From JBDRCC01 sp043822065 [NCBI: archaeon] (lineage in GTDB: Archaea > Undinarchaeota > CAZHTU01), in NCBI GenBank assembly GCA_043822065.1, contig JBDRCC010000006.1, positions 16,578-80,577 on the forward strand: 64,000 bases of DNA. Reading direction: 5' to 3'. Positions within the stretch are counted from its first letter, which is position 1; each line of letters opens with the position of its first letter. The position numbers and the translations under genes were made by a program. The notes beneath the pieces were generated by a model that saw only the letters and a program-made list of their open reading frames with translations, was not told the origin of the DNA and did not search any database. Positions 19,202 to 27,127 of the stretch are shown piece after piece.

Positions 19202-19357
19202 CTATAGCGTGTGAAGGTAAAACTCGGCAAGAATCGTTATCACGCAGAGCGCAACGACGACCTCAGGGGGTATGTGGAGCCCTCCCTTAGTTTCATCTGA
19301 ATATCTCGTCAGCCCTGCCGCGGACGGCGGCAGAAGCACTCTCTTTTTGCTTGACAT
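19202..19357 (-). CDS. secG: Preprotein translocase subunit SecG (Sec61-beta)
   Basis: A 51-residue gene that is easily missed. It starts MSSKKRVLLPPSAAGL and continues with TRYSDETKGGLHIPPEVVVA, the canonical archaeal Sec61-beta cytosolic motif (Lys-rich start, PPSAAGL, then a Pro-containing pre-membrane turn), and ends in one membrane helix. It is the small subunit of SecYEG/Sec61. A TATA-like GTATATAAC lies about 29 bases upstream of the ATG. No other frame in this interval explains the sequence. Confidence 0.92.
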   Translation of the reverse strand: MSSKKRVLLPPSAAGLTRYSDETKGGLHIPPEVVVALCVITILAEFYLHTL

Positions 19358-19404
19358 CGGACTAAATACTGTTTCTAGAAGTTATATACTTTGTCCTGCG
19401 AACC

Positions 19405-20610
19405 TCAAAGCCCGAAGCCAAAGGCGGCAAGCGCGAAAATAATTGCCAGCGAAACAAGGGTTGGGGCGCCCAATGTCCGGAGGTAATCCTTCAGCCCGAC
19501 CCTGAAATACTCCAGAGTCACGGAAACGCAGGCATGCGCCGGCGAGACCAGGCTCCCTAGGAACATGCTCGTGTACATATACGCAAATTGCGGGATTCCT
19601 ATGCTGCCCTGCGTAGCAACCACTACTGGGGCGACTATCGCAAACGGCAGCTGTGTTTCGCCCGCGGCTACGCCGAGAAGGAACCCCAAGATAACTGCCA
19701 GCAGGGGAAACGGCAGGGACAGGGATGAAATCAGCGCCGGCATCTCAGATGCCCTGAGTATGTTTATGAAGACAAATATCGAGATGATTATCAGCGAGAA
19801 TTTCCACGGCTTCGCGCCGGCTGCGACAGACCTTAGGCGTCTCAAATCAAATTTTCCAAGCCAGCATGCGAGAATGAGGCTTATCGTGACTGCAGCCAGA
19901 GTTGCGATTTCAAGGTAAGGCAGCGGCAATGTCCGCCGGAGCGTAACGTCAATAAGCGGGGCGCTTAGAAGTATCCCGAGCGGCATCGCAAGGTATTTTG
20001 GCGAGAACGCCCCAGTGTATTCCATACTGCCTTTCACCTGCCGAAGGAAGAACACTTGCCCGACAGCCAGGAGGAAAACGAACGGCAGGATGAGAAACGG
20101 TATTACGCTGTAAAGCTCCAGCCCAGCCATTTTCGCCTCTGCAAGGAGCGCCGGGTCGAGCGGATAAATCAAATGCGCAACGTGCCTGTACCAGACGTTC
20201 GACGCCGCCTTGACGTTGTCGGAGACGCCCGTCTCCACTTTCTTCAGCAGAGGGGCTGAAAATAATGCGCCGCCGGGCACAGGGAGCATGCCCAAAACTG
20301 CTGGCGCGAAGGCAACAAAGCCCTTCTTCCCGATTCTCATGTTTTGGACGAGATGGTCCATCATGCCAGAGCCCTCAAGGACCCCGCCGATTATGGGTAT
20401 CATTCCCACCGCCGCAGCCAGAAGCAGAATCGACGGGTCTGTCAGGGTGATTGCCACCCTTTCCGCGACAGTCCTAATGGGCAGCGCGAGAAACCCAAAC
20501 GTGAAGCTCCCTAAAAGAAGCCCTGCCGGAAGGTTTTTTCTTCCGACCCAGAGGACAATCGAGACGCCTAATACAAAAGAGATTCCAAGGCGGATGGTCT
20601 GTATATCCAT
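19405..20610 (-). CDS. DUF401 family permease-like membrane protein
   Basis: 401 residues, hydrophobic throughout with about ten helices. It matches the DUF401 (TIGR00529) pattern, including the conserved VGMIPIIGGVLEGSGMMDHL region and the Pro/Gly-rich GMLPVPGGALFSAPLL segment. Related to Na+/H+ antiporter-like or anion permeases; substrate unknown. It is 24 bases downstream of RuBisCO on the same strand, so co-transcription is likely. Confidence 0.85.
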   Translation of the reverse strand: MDIQTIRLGISFVLGVSIVLWVGRKNLPAGLLLGSFTFGFLALPIRTVAERVAITLTDPSILLLAAAVGMIPIIGGVLEGSGMMDHLVQNMRIGKKGFVAFAPAVLGMLPVPGGALFSAPLLKKVETGVSDNVKAASNVWYRHVAHLIYPLDPALLAEAKMAGLELYSVIPFLILPFVFLLAVGQVFFLRQVKGSMEYTGAFSPKYLAMPLGILLSAPLIDVTLRRTLPLPYLEIATLAAVTISLILACWLGKFDLRRLRSVAAGAKPWKFSLIIISIFVFINILRASEMPALISSLSLPFPLLAVILGFLLGVAAGETQLPFAIVAPVVVATQGSIGIPQFAYMYTSMFLGSLVSPAHACVSVTLEYFRVGLKDYLRTLGAPTLVSLAIIFALAAFGFGL

Positions 20611-20634
20611 CGTTGTGGCAGCAGCAGCTTATCC

Positions 20635-22044
20635 TTATTCGTCCGCCGCCCACCTGCCTTTTTTCAGCACCTTGGCAGCCATCTTCGCGCCGTTCCTTTT
20701 CTCGTTATCAAGCTCCCGCGTAATCGTTCTGGGGTCGATGTACCCCCATGTCTTGAGCGCCTGCGCAAGCTCCTTGTGCGTCTTGGCATACTCCTTCGCA
20801 GGGATGCCTTTCACCGTAGCATCTATTGCCTGGCGCATTGACATCGCGCCCTTAACCGTCCCGCCCGGGTGCCCGTGGACGCCGGCGCCTGCCTGGATGT
20901 TCACATCCTTGCCATGGAGCCGTACCAGCGCGTCCACCCTCCCTGCGTCAAGCCCGCCGGAGGCAATGGCCAGCATTGGCTTTATGTGGCTTGCAAATTC
21001 CATTTTCAGCGAGCCGTACTGCAATTTCTCGCCGACTTTCATCTGGTCTGCAATGTCATGGTACCTCTTTATCACAAGCGGCGAGCCCTCCATCTTGCCT
21101 ACTCCCGTTCCGATGTGAAGCTGGTCTATGCCCAGCATCCTGTAGAACTTTTCGTACACCTGGAAGTTTATTCCGTACGAGCCCCTGTTCGGAGCAGCAT
21201 ACCCTGCTCTGTGCCCGTGGGTTGCGAAGCCATATTTCCGCGTCAGCTCAAGGGTGTCCTGCAGCGCGCTCATGCCCATCACGTAAACATCAAGCATCAC
21301 AATGATGTTCTTCTGGAGCCCCATCTCGTTCAGGTAGTCAATCCGCTCGGCCATCCTCGAGTACCTGTCGCTCACGTTGCATGAATAAAGGTGGTTCTGC
21401 CCCGTCTCCCCGCCCGCCTTTTCAATCGCCTTTACGACATTGTGGAGCCTATCCGTCCACCTGCAGAAGTCCTGGTCCACGAGGTTCTCGTCATCCTTGA
21501 CAAGGTCAAGCCCGCCGGCGAATGAATTGTAAGCGACGTTCGCCCACTCCTTCGCGGTAAGCCCGACTTTAGGCTTGACAATGGTTCCGACGTGCGGTCG
21601 CCGGCTCTTTGTGGTCCCTGCCAGCTTTCGTATGCCCTCCAATCCGGCATACGGGCCCTTGAACCACTTCTGGTACTTCTTCGGGAATGCAATGTCAAAG
21701 ACATACAGCTCTTCAAGCTCCTTCAGCCCGAAGAGGTTCCCAAGCACTGACGCCTGAAACTGGCTTACGTTCTTCGCGTCGAAGTGCTCGACAGGATATG
21801 CGACCCAGACAAACCCGCTGTTTTTCGTGACCTTGTCAATCCTGAAAATCCTAGCGCGGTAATGGTCCCAGACGTGCTGGTTCATGGTCGATAATTTCGT
21901 CCACGAGCCGACGCTGCTTTCCGCGGCAATCGCCTCCGCGGTCTTTTCCAGGGTCATCTGGCTCTTTGTCCAGATGAGGACTACGAAGTCGTCCTGTGTT
22001 GGTTTGTACTTTAAGTCGATATAACTGTATCCGCCGTAAGCCAT
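20635..22044 (-). CDS. rbcL: Form III-type ribulose-bisphosphate carboxylase large subunit (atypical)
   Basis: 469 residues. Catalytic residues by alignment to spinach numbering: Lys157 and Lys159 (K175, K177), carbamylated Lys183 with Asp185 and Glu186 in GGLDLVKDDE, His278-Arg279 (H294, R295), His310 (H327), loop-6 Lys317 (K334) and Ser362 (S379) are all present. The C-terminal EYAKTHKELAQALKTWG closely resembles archaeal form III. Two normally invariant His are replaced: Tyr282 for H298 and Asp366 for H383. Form III enzymes act in AMP salvage on ribulose-1,5-bisphosphate; no AMP phosphorylase or R15P isomerase lies in this window. A GGGGTGA Shine-Dalgarno and a TATA box at about 22073-22085 support the start. 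Confidence 0.92.
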   Translation of the reverse strand: MAYGGYSYIDLKYKPTQDDFVVLIWTKSQMTLEKTAEAIAAESSVGSWTKLSTMNQHVWDHYRARIFRIDKVTKNSGFVWVAYPVEHFDAKNVSQFQASVLGNLFGLKELEELYVFDIAFPKKYQKWFKGPYAGLEGIRKLAGTTKSRRPHVGTIVKPKVGLTAKEWANVAYNSFAGGLDLVKDDENLVDQDFCRWTDRLHNVVKAIEKAGGETGQNHLYSCNVSDRYSRMAERIDYLNEMGLQKNIIVMLDVYVMGMSALQDTLELTRKYGFATHGHRAGYAAPNRGSYGINFQVYEKFYRMLGIDQLHIGTGVGKMEGSPLVIKRYHDIADQMKVGEKLQYGSLKMEFASHIKPMLAIASGGLDAGRVDALVRLHGKDVNIQAGAGVHGHPGGTVKGAMSMRQAIDATVKGIPAKEYAKTHKELAQALKTWGYIDPRTITRELDNEKRNGAKMAAKVLKKGRWAADE

Positions 22045-22099
22045 GGTATCACCCCTTACCCTAAATGCTCGAGATTATATAATACTTAATGGCGCGCGC

Positions 22100-23137
22100 C
22101 TATACTGCTAAGTCTTTGTAGGTCCTGACGACTTCCTTCAGCTTCGGCGAGTCAAAAACATCCCGTCCAAGGAACGCGTTGGCGGTCGAGGTGTACATCT
22201 GCCCTATTATCCTCTTCAGCTCAGGGTGCAGCTTCGGCGGCTTGGACCTGCAAAGCGCTTTCCAGTCCGTGACCTTTTTTTCCTCGGCAGCGTTCTTTGC
22301 CTTCTCGACGTCCGAATACCACGCAGTCTTCCTGTAGAATTTCCTTGCCACTTCCTTGCTAACTGGAAGCCCGTTGTATGTAAACCTGCACTCGTCCAGG
22401 GTGCCAAGGATGTCGACGAGCATAAGCTCCCTCATTGGCCCGTAAGCAAGTTCTATCTTTCCATCCTCATTTACGAGGTCTGCCGTCGCCCCAATTTCAG
22501 TTATAAGACCGTTTGCCTTCCGCAGGACGCCCTTGAGTTCGCCAAGCTCGGCATCACTCATGCAAGAAATCTCCTGCGCCTCCTCCCAGGTCATGTACCG
22601 ATCCCTTACTTCAAGCTTTGTGCTCACGTCAAATATAGGATTGTCAAGCACCGCGCCAGGCTTTGGATAGTGGTCCAGCCCAAGCGCCTGGTAGGTCGTG
22701 TCACCCCGTTCAAGCCTCTTGAAAACGCTAGAGCCCTCCGGCAGGCGGTTCCTGTAAATTACCTCAAGCGGAATAAGGAAGTTTTCCAGTTTTGGAGTAT
22801 AAGCTGAATAATCATACCTGCCGCCCTTGAACGGCGGCCTGATGACGTTAACGATTGACACTTCCATCACGTTCGACGGCTCTTCGAGCTCGTCCAGCCT
22901 GTGCGGCTTGCCGTCCTTGCCGACCAAGCCCTTGTAATGCGTTTTAATCCCGCGCCGCTCAATCTCCTCAAAACAGAAGGACCCCATTATGCACAGCGCG
23001 GCGCCCTTGTTCGGGATGTGGTCCGGCATCTCGCCCCAGTCGAACACAGAGTACCTGTCCGAGAAAACAAACCTGCCTACGCCCATCTTCCCCTTAGTGG
23101 GCTTTTTCAGAATTTGAAGGTCCTTTACGCTTCCCAT
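22100..23137 (-). CDS. purC: SAICAR synthetase (purine biosynthesis)
   Basis: 345 residues, the long archaeal form. It has the family phrases FVFSDRYSVFDWGEMPDHIPNKG and MEVSIVNVIRPPF. It ligates aspartate to CAIR using ATP in step 8 of purine synthesis. A TATA-like element (about 23155-23167) lies 25-30 bases upstream of the ATG, so initiation is leaderless or nearly so. It is separate from the RuBisCO promoter downstream. No other pur gene is nearby. Confidence 0.9.
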   Translation of the reverse strand: MGSVKDLQILKKPTKGKMGVGRFVFSDRYSVFDWGEMPDHIPNKGAALCIMGSFCFEEIERRGIKTHYKGLVGKDGKPHRLDELEEPSNVMEVSIVNVIRPPFKGGRYDYSAYTPKLENFLIPLEVIYRNRLPEGSSVFKRLERGDTTYQALGLDHYPKPGAVLDNPIFDVSTKLEVRDRYMTWEEAQEISCMSDAELGELKGVLRKANGLITEIGATADLVNEDGKIELAYGPMRELMLVDILGTLDECRFTYNGLPVSKEVARKFYRKTAWYSDVEKAKNAAEEKKVTDWKALCRSKPPKLHPELKRIIGQMYTSTANAFLGRDVFDSPKLKEVVRTYKDLAV

Positions 23138-23184
23138 CGGCTTTCCTAAGAATCAGGGATATAAATAGATTTACTCAAACAAAA

Positions 23185-23227
23185 AGCGAGAGGCGGCAGT
23201 TCCCCGAATAAATGGGGCTTACTACAC
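23185..23227 (+). repeat. rnpB-linked hairpin repeat, copy A
   Basis: It carries the core GGCAGTTCCCCGAATAAATG followed by GGGGCTTACTA, with the partial left arm GCGAGAGG. The CCCC block can pair with GGGG on its right; the left block is weakened here (GCGG). It lies between the stop of the HEPN gene and purC, i.e. just 3' of a minus-strand cassette gene. Confidence 0.8.
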
Positions 23228-23250
23228 AAAAATACTTCTTCTGGATAAAA

Positions 23251-23682
23251 CTAGCCGGTGTTCTTTTTCAATTCGTTTTTGATTTTCGGCAGAAATTCTG
23301 TTAGGAACTCCAGTGCATCCTGGCATTCAGCAATGCTCACCGCTTCGGCGCTGTAAATGGCGTTGTTTCTCAACTTTCTTAATCTGTCAAAGGTTTCAGC
23401 ATCCTGGTTGGGGATCTCTGTGAACTCCTTTAGGAATGCCACGAGAACTGTGTGGGAATACGGCTTGTACCCTACGTTAGACATCAACGCCTGAACGGCC
23501 TCACGCATGCACTCATAGATGTCTTCGAAAATGAAGTCAGCGTTTTCTTCTGAAATCTCTTGAGTCTTTATATATTTCAAACGATTACTCGCTTTCGTAA
23601 TAAGGGAGTTTGCTTCTGCAGGGTCCGCTGTTTTTCTTACTACTTCCTGTTTGTCCAGATAGTACTCAAATTCCTCTATCAT
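23251..23682 (-). CDS. HEPN-domain protein, partner of adjacent nucleotidyltransferase
   Basis: 143 residues, all helical. The HEPN-type motif near residue 108 reads RKLRNNAIYSAE: the Arg-Asn pair is present, but the usual catalytic His is a Tyr, as in many HEPN/MNT systems. Its start overlaps the stop of the upstream MNT gene by four bases. By family knowledge HEPN is the RNase-like toxin and MNT the nucleotidyltransferase antitoxin. This pair lies in the repeat-punctuated accessory block. Confidence 0.75.
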   Translation of the reverse strand: MIEEFEYYLDKQEVVRKTADPAEANSLITKASNRLKYIKTQEISEENADFIFEDIYECMREAVQALMSNVGYKPYSHTVLVAFLKEFTEIPNQDAETFDRLRKLRNNAIYSAEAVSIAECQDALEFLTEFLPKIKNELKKNTG

Positions 23683-24209
23683 CTTAGCGCTCTTAGATAT
23701 CCGCTCAAAACTACTCCATTCGCCAGGTCATTTAGGAACTCTGGGTTTGACTTGCTGAGGTCCACGTCATGTATGTTTATTTTCCGTCCTAGAATCCCCT
23801 CAAACTTCTTTGCACTAAACTCAATGCTCCTTTTTGTCACAATTGCCAAATCAACATCACTCTTTATAGTGTCCTCGCCGCGCGAGTAGGAGCCAAAAAG
23901 CACAACTGCCTCTGGCTCATTGTACTTTCTTACAATTTCTGAGACAAGTCCAGACCTTTGAAGCATATATAAATTGAAAAACCTCTTGAGGGGGAAAAAC
24001 TCGCCACCGTCAAAATCTGGATAATAGTTCAGTACTGCTTTTCCCCTCTCAGACTTCAGAATTTTCTCAGATTCGAGCTTCTTTAGAATGCTGGAAACAG
24101 CAGGAAGTGACAAGCCAGTGAGCCGGCTTAATTCACGAATATGAAACTTCCCAGTGGGATTATTAAAGAACGGTTTCAATAGCTTAAACCGGTTATCTTT
24201 TTCTAACAT
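23679..24209 (-). CDS. Winged-helix MNT nucleotidyltransferase (HEPN antitoxin type)
   Basis: 176 residues. Residues 1-75 form a winged helix (RELSRLTGLSLPAVSSILKKLESEKIL). Residues 95-160 form a minimal nucleotidyltransferase with GSYSRGEDTIKSDVDLAIV, the GS-x10-DxD active site. Such antitoxins AMPylate the Tyr of the partner HEPN, and the HTH suggests autoregulation. A palindrome TAACAAGTGTTA at 24224-24235 lies between TATA and start. Expression is coupled to HEPN by a 4-base overlap. Confidence 0.85.
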   Translation of the reverse strand: MLEKDNRFKLLKPFFNNPTGKFHIRELSRLTGLSLPAVSSILKKLESEKILKSERGKAVLNYYPDFDGGEFFPLKRFFNLYMLQRSGLVSEIVRKYNEPEAVVLFGSYSRGEDTIKSDVDLAIVTKRSIEFSAKKFEGILGRKINIHDVDLSKSNPEFLNDLANGVVLSGYLRALR

Positions 24210-24223
24210 CTGTTATAAAATAG

Positions 24224-24240
24224 TAACAAGTGTTATATAA
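24224..24240 (-). promoter_or_regulatory. Promoter with palindromic operator for MNT/HEPN pair 1
   Basis: On the minus strand TTATATAACA abuts a TAACANNTGTTA palindrome (24224-24235), ending 15 bases before the ATG at 24209. The same TATA-plus-palindrome layout occurs before the RHH gene at 47.94 kb. Confidence 0.55.
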
Positions 24241-24261
24241 ACCTAACGGTTGAAGTAACAC

Positions 24262-24323
24262 GAGCTCCCGTTGCATGCGAGAGTAAACGGGGGCAGTTCC
24301 CAAATAAATGGGGCTTACTATAC
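24262..24323 (+). repeat. rnpB-linked hairpin repeat, copy B
   Basis: It carries GCATGCGAGAGTAAACGGGG, then GGCAGTTCCC, then AAATGGGGCTTACTATACA. Followed after an insert by CTAACAGTC, which also follows copy D. It lies 3' of the GNAT-like gene and 5' of the MNT gene. Confidence 0.8.
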
Positions 24324-24382
24324 ACTCGCAGAGGGCGATTAACTAACAGTCCAAATCCATTCCTTGTTGTTTTTATTTCACC

Positions 24383-24928
24383 TCAATCGAAGTAGTTTTC
24401 AGGTTTTAGTCTTTCTGCGGCAGCTGTTTGTTCCTTTTTCATTCTTCTGATGTTTTTTCTGCCAATCTCTTTTATACCATCTTTCATTAACTCTTCATAG
24501 CCCTCCGTGTCAAGTTCGAGGTAGCAAAGTCTGCCATCATAGGCAACAATTCTATATCCTAACTTAAGGTGCAGAAAAGTAGAAGCGTCGAAGTCCTCGG
24601 TCTCTCTTTTGACTTTGGATACGGCAGCTATGACTCTGCGAACTCCATATTTCCCATATAGGCATTTTAGAACTTGGAATTCAAAGGACTGACCACAGCG
24701 TCTCCCCTTGAATTTTATGTGCAGCCCATGGATAAATGCAATGTTCCCGTCTAGGGTACACATTATCTCTCCGACTTGATTTTCTTCGTTGTGCTTGCCC
24801 TTCTCATAAAACAAAAACTGAATAGTTTTTGTAAGGCCCTTTCGACAATAAGGATAGTCTACTGGGAAGGGGCGCTGGTACATAATCAAAAGCATTCTTT
24901 CCTTGGAGTTTATTTTTATCTCTTCCAT
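24383..24928 (-). CDS. GNAT-fold-like protein
   Basis: 181 residues. The segment GLHIKFKGRRCGQSFEFQVLKCLYGKYGVRRVIAAV resembles the acetyl-CoA motif A of GNAT acetyltransferases (R-x-x-G-x-S variant), and the following HLKLGYRIVAYDGRLCYLEL matches the usual last strand. The C-terminal 35 residues are highly charged. Substrate unknown; the call rests on weak motif resemblance. It is the last gene of its cassette and has a hairpin repeat at its 3' side. Confidence 0.5.
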   Translation of the reverse strand: MEEIKINSKERMLLIMYQRPFPVDYPYCRKGLTKTIQFLFYEKGKHNEENQVGEIMCTLDGNIAFIHGLHIKFKGRRCGQSFEFQVLKCLYGKYGVRRVIAAVSKVKRETEDFDASTFLHLKLGYRIVAYDGRLCYLELDTEGYEELMKDGIKEIGRKNIRRMKKEQTAAAERLKPENYFD

Positions 24929-25087
24929 CTTATATCAATGCCCTTCCTGCTCCACATCGCATCATTTTTGAGCATGACTTTTCTGATGCTTTCTCCTTAT
25001 AAAAATGTAAGCGCCGGGCGCGGGAGCATAACCAGCAGTTCAAACCACATAATTGATACGAAACAGTAAGCCGGTAAAATGAGCTTA

Positions 25088-25429
25088 CTAACCTGCTAAC
25101 AGCTTTACTACCTCTAGCACAATTATTACTGGTAGCAAATAGAAAACAATACTGCCCAAAACAATATGCCCAATCAACGACTTAATCAGGAGTATTCCAG
25201 CAATCAGCCCTACTGCTACTGCTGGCAGTCCGATTGGCGACATTCCGTGGTGGACAACATGGATTACTTGTGCAAGTATTAGCAGCATGCCCAACGCCCA
25301 CAGCGCTGCTATGTTCGGAGTCGCACTTGAAATGTGGACCTTGAAAATCAGGCCAGCAAGTATTACCAAAAGAGTTGACGGAAGCACACATACTGGGTCT
25401 ATATGGCCCCTATTTGACATTTTAAACAT
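25088..25429 (-). CDS. Small membrane protein divergent from Fur regulator
   Basis: 113 residues with about four hydrophobic helices and a His cluster, VIHVVHHGM, between helices 2 and 3 that could bind metal. It is divergently transcribed from the Fur-family gene, and both start sites use one palindromic TATA region (25445-25459). This context suggests metal-linked regulation or transport, but that is inference. No family recognised. Confidence 0.65.
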   Translation of the reverse strand: MFKMSNRGHIDPVCVLPSTLLVILAGLIFKVHISSATPNIAALWALGMLLILAQVIHVVHHGMSPIGLPAVAVGLIAGILLIKSLIGHIVLGSIVFYLLPVIIVLEVVKLLAG

Positions 25430-25444
25430 AAGTTCAATTTGTCA

Positions 25445-25483
25445 GATATATTTAAATATGTTATTGATTTCCATTATCAATAA
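25445..25483. promoter_or_regulatory. Shared divergent TATA and Fur-type palindromic operator
   Basis: The near-palindromic TATA region ATATTTAAATATA serves both strands. On the Fur side a perfect inverted repeat, TTATTGAT (25461-25468), 7-nt spacer, ATCAATAA (25476-25483), ends four bases before the ATG. Its position over the start of transcription fits an autoregulatory operator. Confidence 0.7.
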
Positions 25484-25487
25484 GCAA

Positions 25488-25856
25488 ATGCCAAGAAAAA
25501 CTAGGCAGAAAGAGCTCCTCCTGTCAGAGGTGGAAAAACTTGATGTCATCTTCTCTGCAGATGACCTGTTCAAGCTGGCTAGGGAAAAGGACACAAAGAT
25601 TGGGATTGCAACGGTATACCGCTTTCTTAGAAACCTAATGGCAAAGCAGCAGCTCCATTCCTACCTATGCAACCGGCGCATGGTATACTCCAAGGATATG
25701 AACAGCCACTGCCACTTTATATGCCAAAAATGCGGAAAAGTTGCTCACTTCAAAGTTGAGGATATCGGATTTATAAAAGAGAAAATAGACGGCCAGCTCT
25801 GCCATTTCCAGATAGATGTGCACGGGCTCTGCAGAGGCTGTCTAAAAGCCGAGTAG
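25488..25856 (+). CDS. Fur-family metalloregulator
   Basis: 122 residues from the ATG at 25488. The N-terminal winged helix includes the recognition segment IGIATVYRFLRNL. The dimer/metal domain has SHCHFICQKCGKVAHF and the C-terminal CRGC, giving two CxxC pairs for structural zinc. Members sense Fe, Zn or peroxide. I chose 25488 rather than the earlier in-frame codons because those run through the promoter and operator. It sits inside the accessory block, with a hairpin repeat (copy C) immediately downstream. Confidence 0.9.
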   Translation: MPRKTRQKELLLSEVEKLDVIFSADDLFKLAREKDTKIGIATVYRFLRNLMAKQQLHSYLCNRRMVYSKDMNSHCHFICQKCGKVAHFKVEDIGFIKEKIDGQLCHFQIDVHGLCRGCLKAE

Positions 25857-25869
25857 ATATTTTTTGCAT

Positions 25870-25940
25870 GGCAAGCCCCTTAGCATGTGAAAGTAAAATC
25901 GAGAGGGGGCAGTCCCCCGACTAAATGGGGCTTACTATAC
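25870..25940 (+). repeat. rnpB-linked hairpin repeat, copy C (most complete)
   Basis: It begins GGCAAGCCCC and ends GGGGCTTACTATAC, giving inverted termini. The left arm GTGAAAGTAAAATCGAGAGG matches the rnpB 3' flank (copy E). The centre holds GGGGGCAGTCCCCC, a perfect 5-bp hairpin. It lies between the convergent Fur and HEPN genes. Confidence 0.85.
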
Positions 25941-25961
25941 AAATCCTTAACGACATGAAGA

Positions 25962-26507
25962 TTATTCTCCAGATTCGGTTAGAAGAGCATCAATTTTATC
26001 TACGAAATCATTTGCGTCCTTTACCAATAAATCTGCTGCCTCTCTTTCTATCCCCACTTCAGCCGAGTACTGCGCAGTTTCCCTTTCCCTCCTTGCTCGC
26101 CGGAGCTTCATGACATACTCTTCTTCAAGTTTTTTCGCCTCTCTCAGCGTCTCAAGGTGCTTCTTCTCCAGCAGCCCTTTTCTGACATAATAGCACTCGA
26201 GGGCCATACTCGTAGCGGCATGATTCTTGCTCCAGAAACCCAATTTACCTATCGCCGCTAAAGCGGCATGGTACATGGCGTAGTAGGAACAGACGACAAC
26301 CCAGTCGTTAGCTTTGAAATCGTGAAGCTTGAGAATATCCTGCGCATTCTTAGACTTGTCCAGCAATCTTAGAACCTTTGCAACCAACAGATTATGTCTT
26401 GCTTTTTCTATGTGGTTTGGAACTAACCTCGCAATGTGAAATCCTTTTCCGAACGTACCTTCTTCTTCAAACTTCCTAAGTTTTTTCTTAAGCTCTTCCG
26501 CTTTCAT
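25962..26507 (-). CDS. HEPN-domain protein of second HEPN/MNT pair
   Basis: About 181 residues, helical. The segment DWVVVCSYYAMYHAALAAI is typical of archaeal HEPN domains, and the C-terminal motif RRERETAQYSAE corresponds to the RxxxxxxY/H region. I chose the ATG at 26507: it overlaps the MNT stop as ATGA and is preceded by GAGGTGA. The frame is open for nine more codons upstream. Probable toxin or AMPylated partner of the MNT gene. Confidence 0.8.
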   Translation of the reverse strand: MKAEELKKKLRKFEEEGTFGKGFHIARLVPNHIEKARHNLLVAKVLRLLDKSKNAQDILKLHDFKANDWVVVCSYYAMYHAALAAIGKLGFWSKNHAATSMALECYYVRKGLLEKKHLETLREAKKLEEEYVMKLRRARRERETAQYSAEVGIEREAADLLVKDANDFVDKIDALLTESGE

Positions 26508-27127
26508 AACTTCACCTCGAACACAATATCCCAAAATCTCTTATGGCCAAAAATAATTATGCCATCTGTCAACGCTTCGGTACCGACAGTGGATGTTTCA
26601 GAGGCAAGCATTTTTTTCATACTTTCCAAATCTGCGACAACAGTCGAAATACTCTTGCCATAGCGCATCTCTATAGTACTTGCAATTCTATCAACCACCC
26701 CCTTATCCTTTAACGAGGACGATAGAGTGAGCAAATCAATATCACTTCTTTCGGTTCCCCCCCCTCTCGCATATGAGCCAAACAACACAACAGACTGTAG
26801 TCGTTCGCCAAGTTCTTCTTTAACGCCTGATAAAAATTCGTCAACTATTTTCCCTGCACTTGACTTTCTCCCAAAGAGCTCCTCCCGCTCTTCTTCCGTG
26901 AGGAGGGACAGATAAGTCTTAGTTTTTTCAGTGTCCTTCAAGCCAATTTCATACGCCTTTCCAACTCTATTCTTCCCAAGGACCCCTTCCGCGACCAAAG
27001 AGTTAACATGCCGGTGCGTCGGCTCATATGATAATCCAATTCTTTCCGAAAGTTCGCGGATAGTGTAAGTCGCACCAATGTCCCTTCTGTAAGCTTTCAA
27101 TACTCTAAAGATGTTTTCTAACTTCAT
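26504..27127 (-). CDS. Winged-helix MNT nucleotidyltransferase of second HEPN pair
   Basis: 207 residues from the ATG at 27127. An N-terminal winged helix (YTIRELSERIGLSYEPTHRHVNSLV) is followed by an MNT domain with GSYARGGGTERSDIDLLTL. The upstream in-frame ATG at 27208 would lie before the TATA box, so 27127 is preferred. Two near-palindromes of type ATTGGATTTTCCAAT precede the start, fitting autoregulation by the HTH. It differs clearly in sequence from the pair at 23.7-24.2 kb, so this is not a recent duplicate. Confidence 0.85.
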   Translation of the reverse strand: MKLENIFRVLKAYRRDIGATYTIRELSERIGLSYEPTHRHVNSLVAEGVLGKNRVGKAYEIGLKDTEKTKTYLSLLTEEEREELFGRKSSAGKIVDEFLSGVKEELGERLQSVVLFGSYARGGGTERSDIDLLTLSSSLKDKGVVDRIASTIEMRYGKSISTVVADLESMKKMLASETSTVGTEALTDGIIIFGHKRFWDIVFEVKL

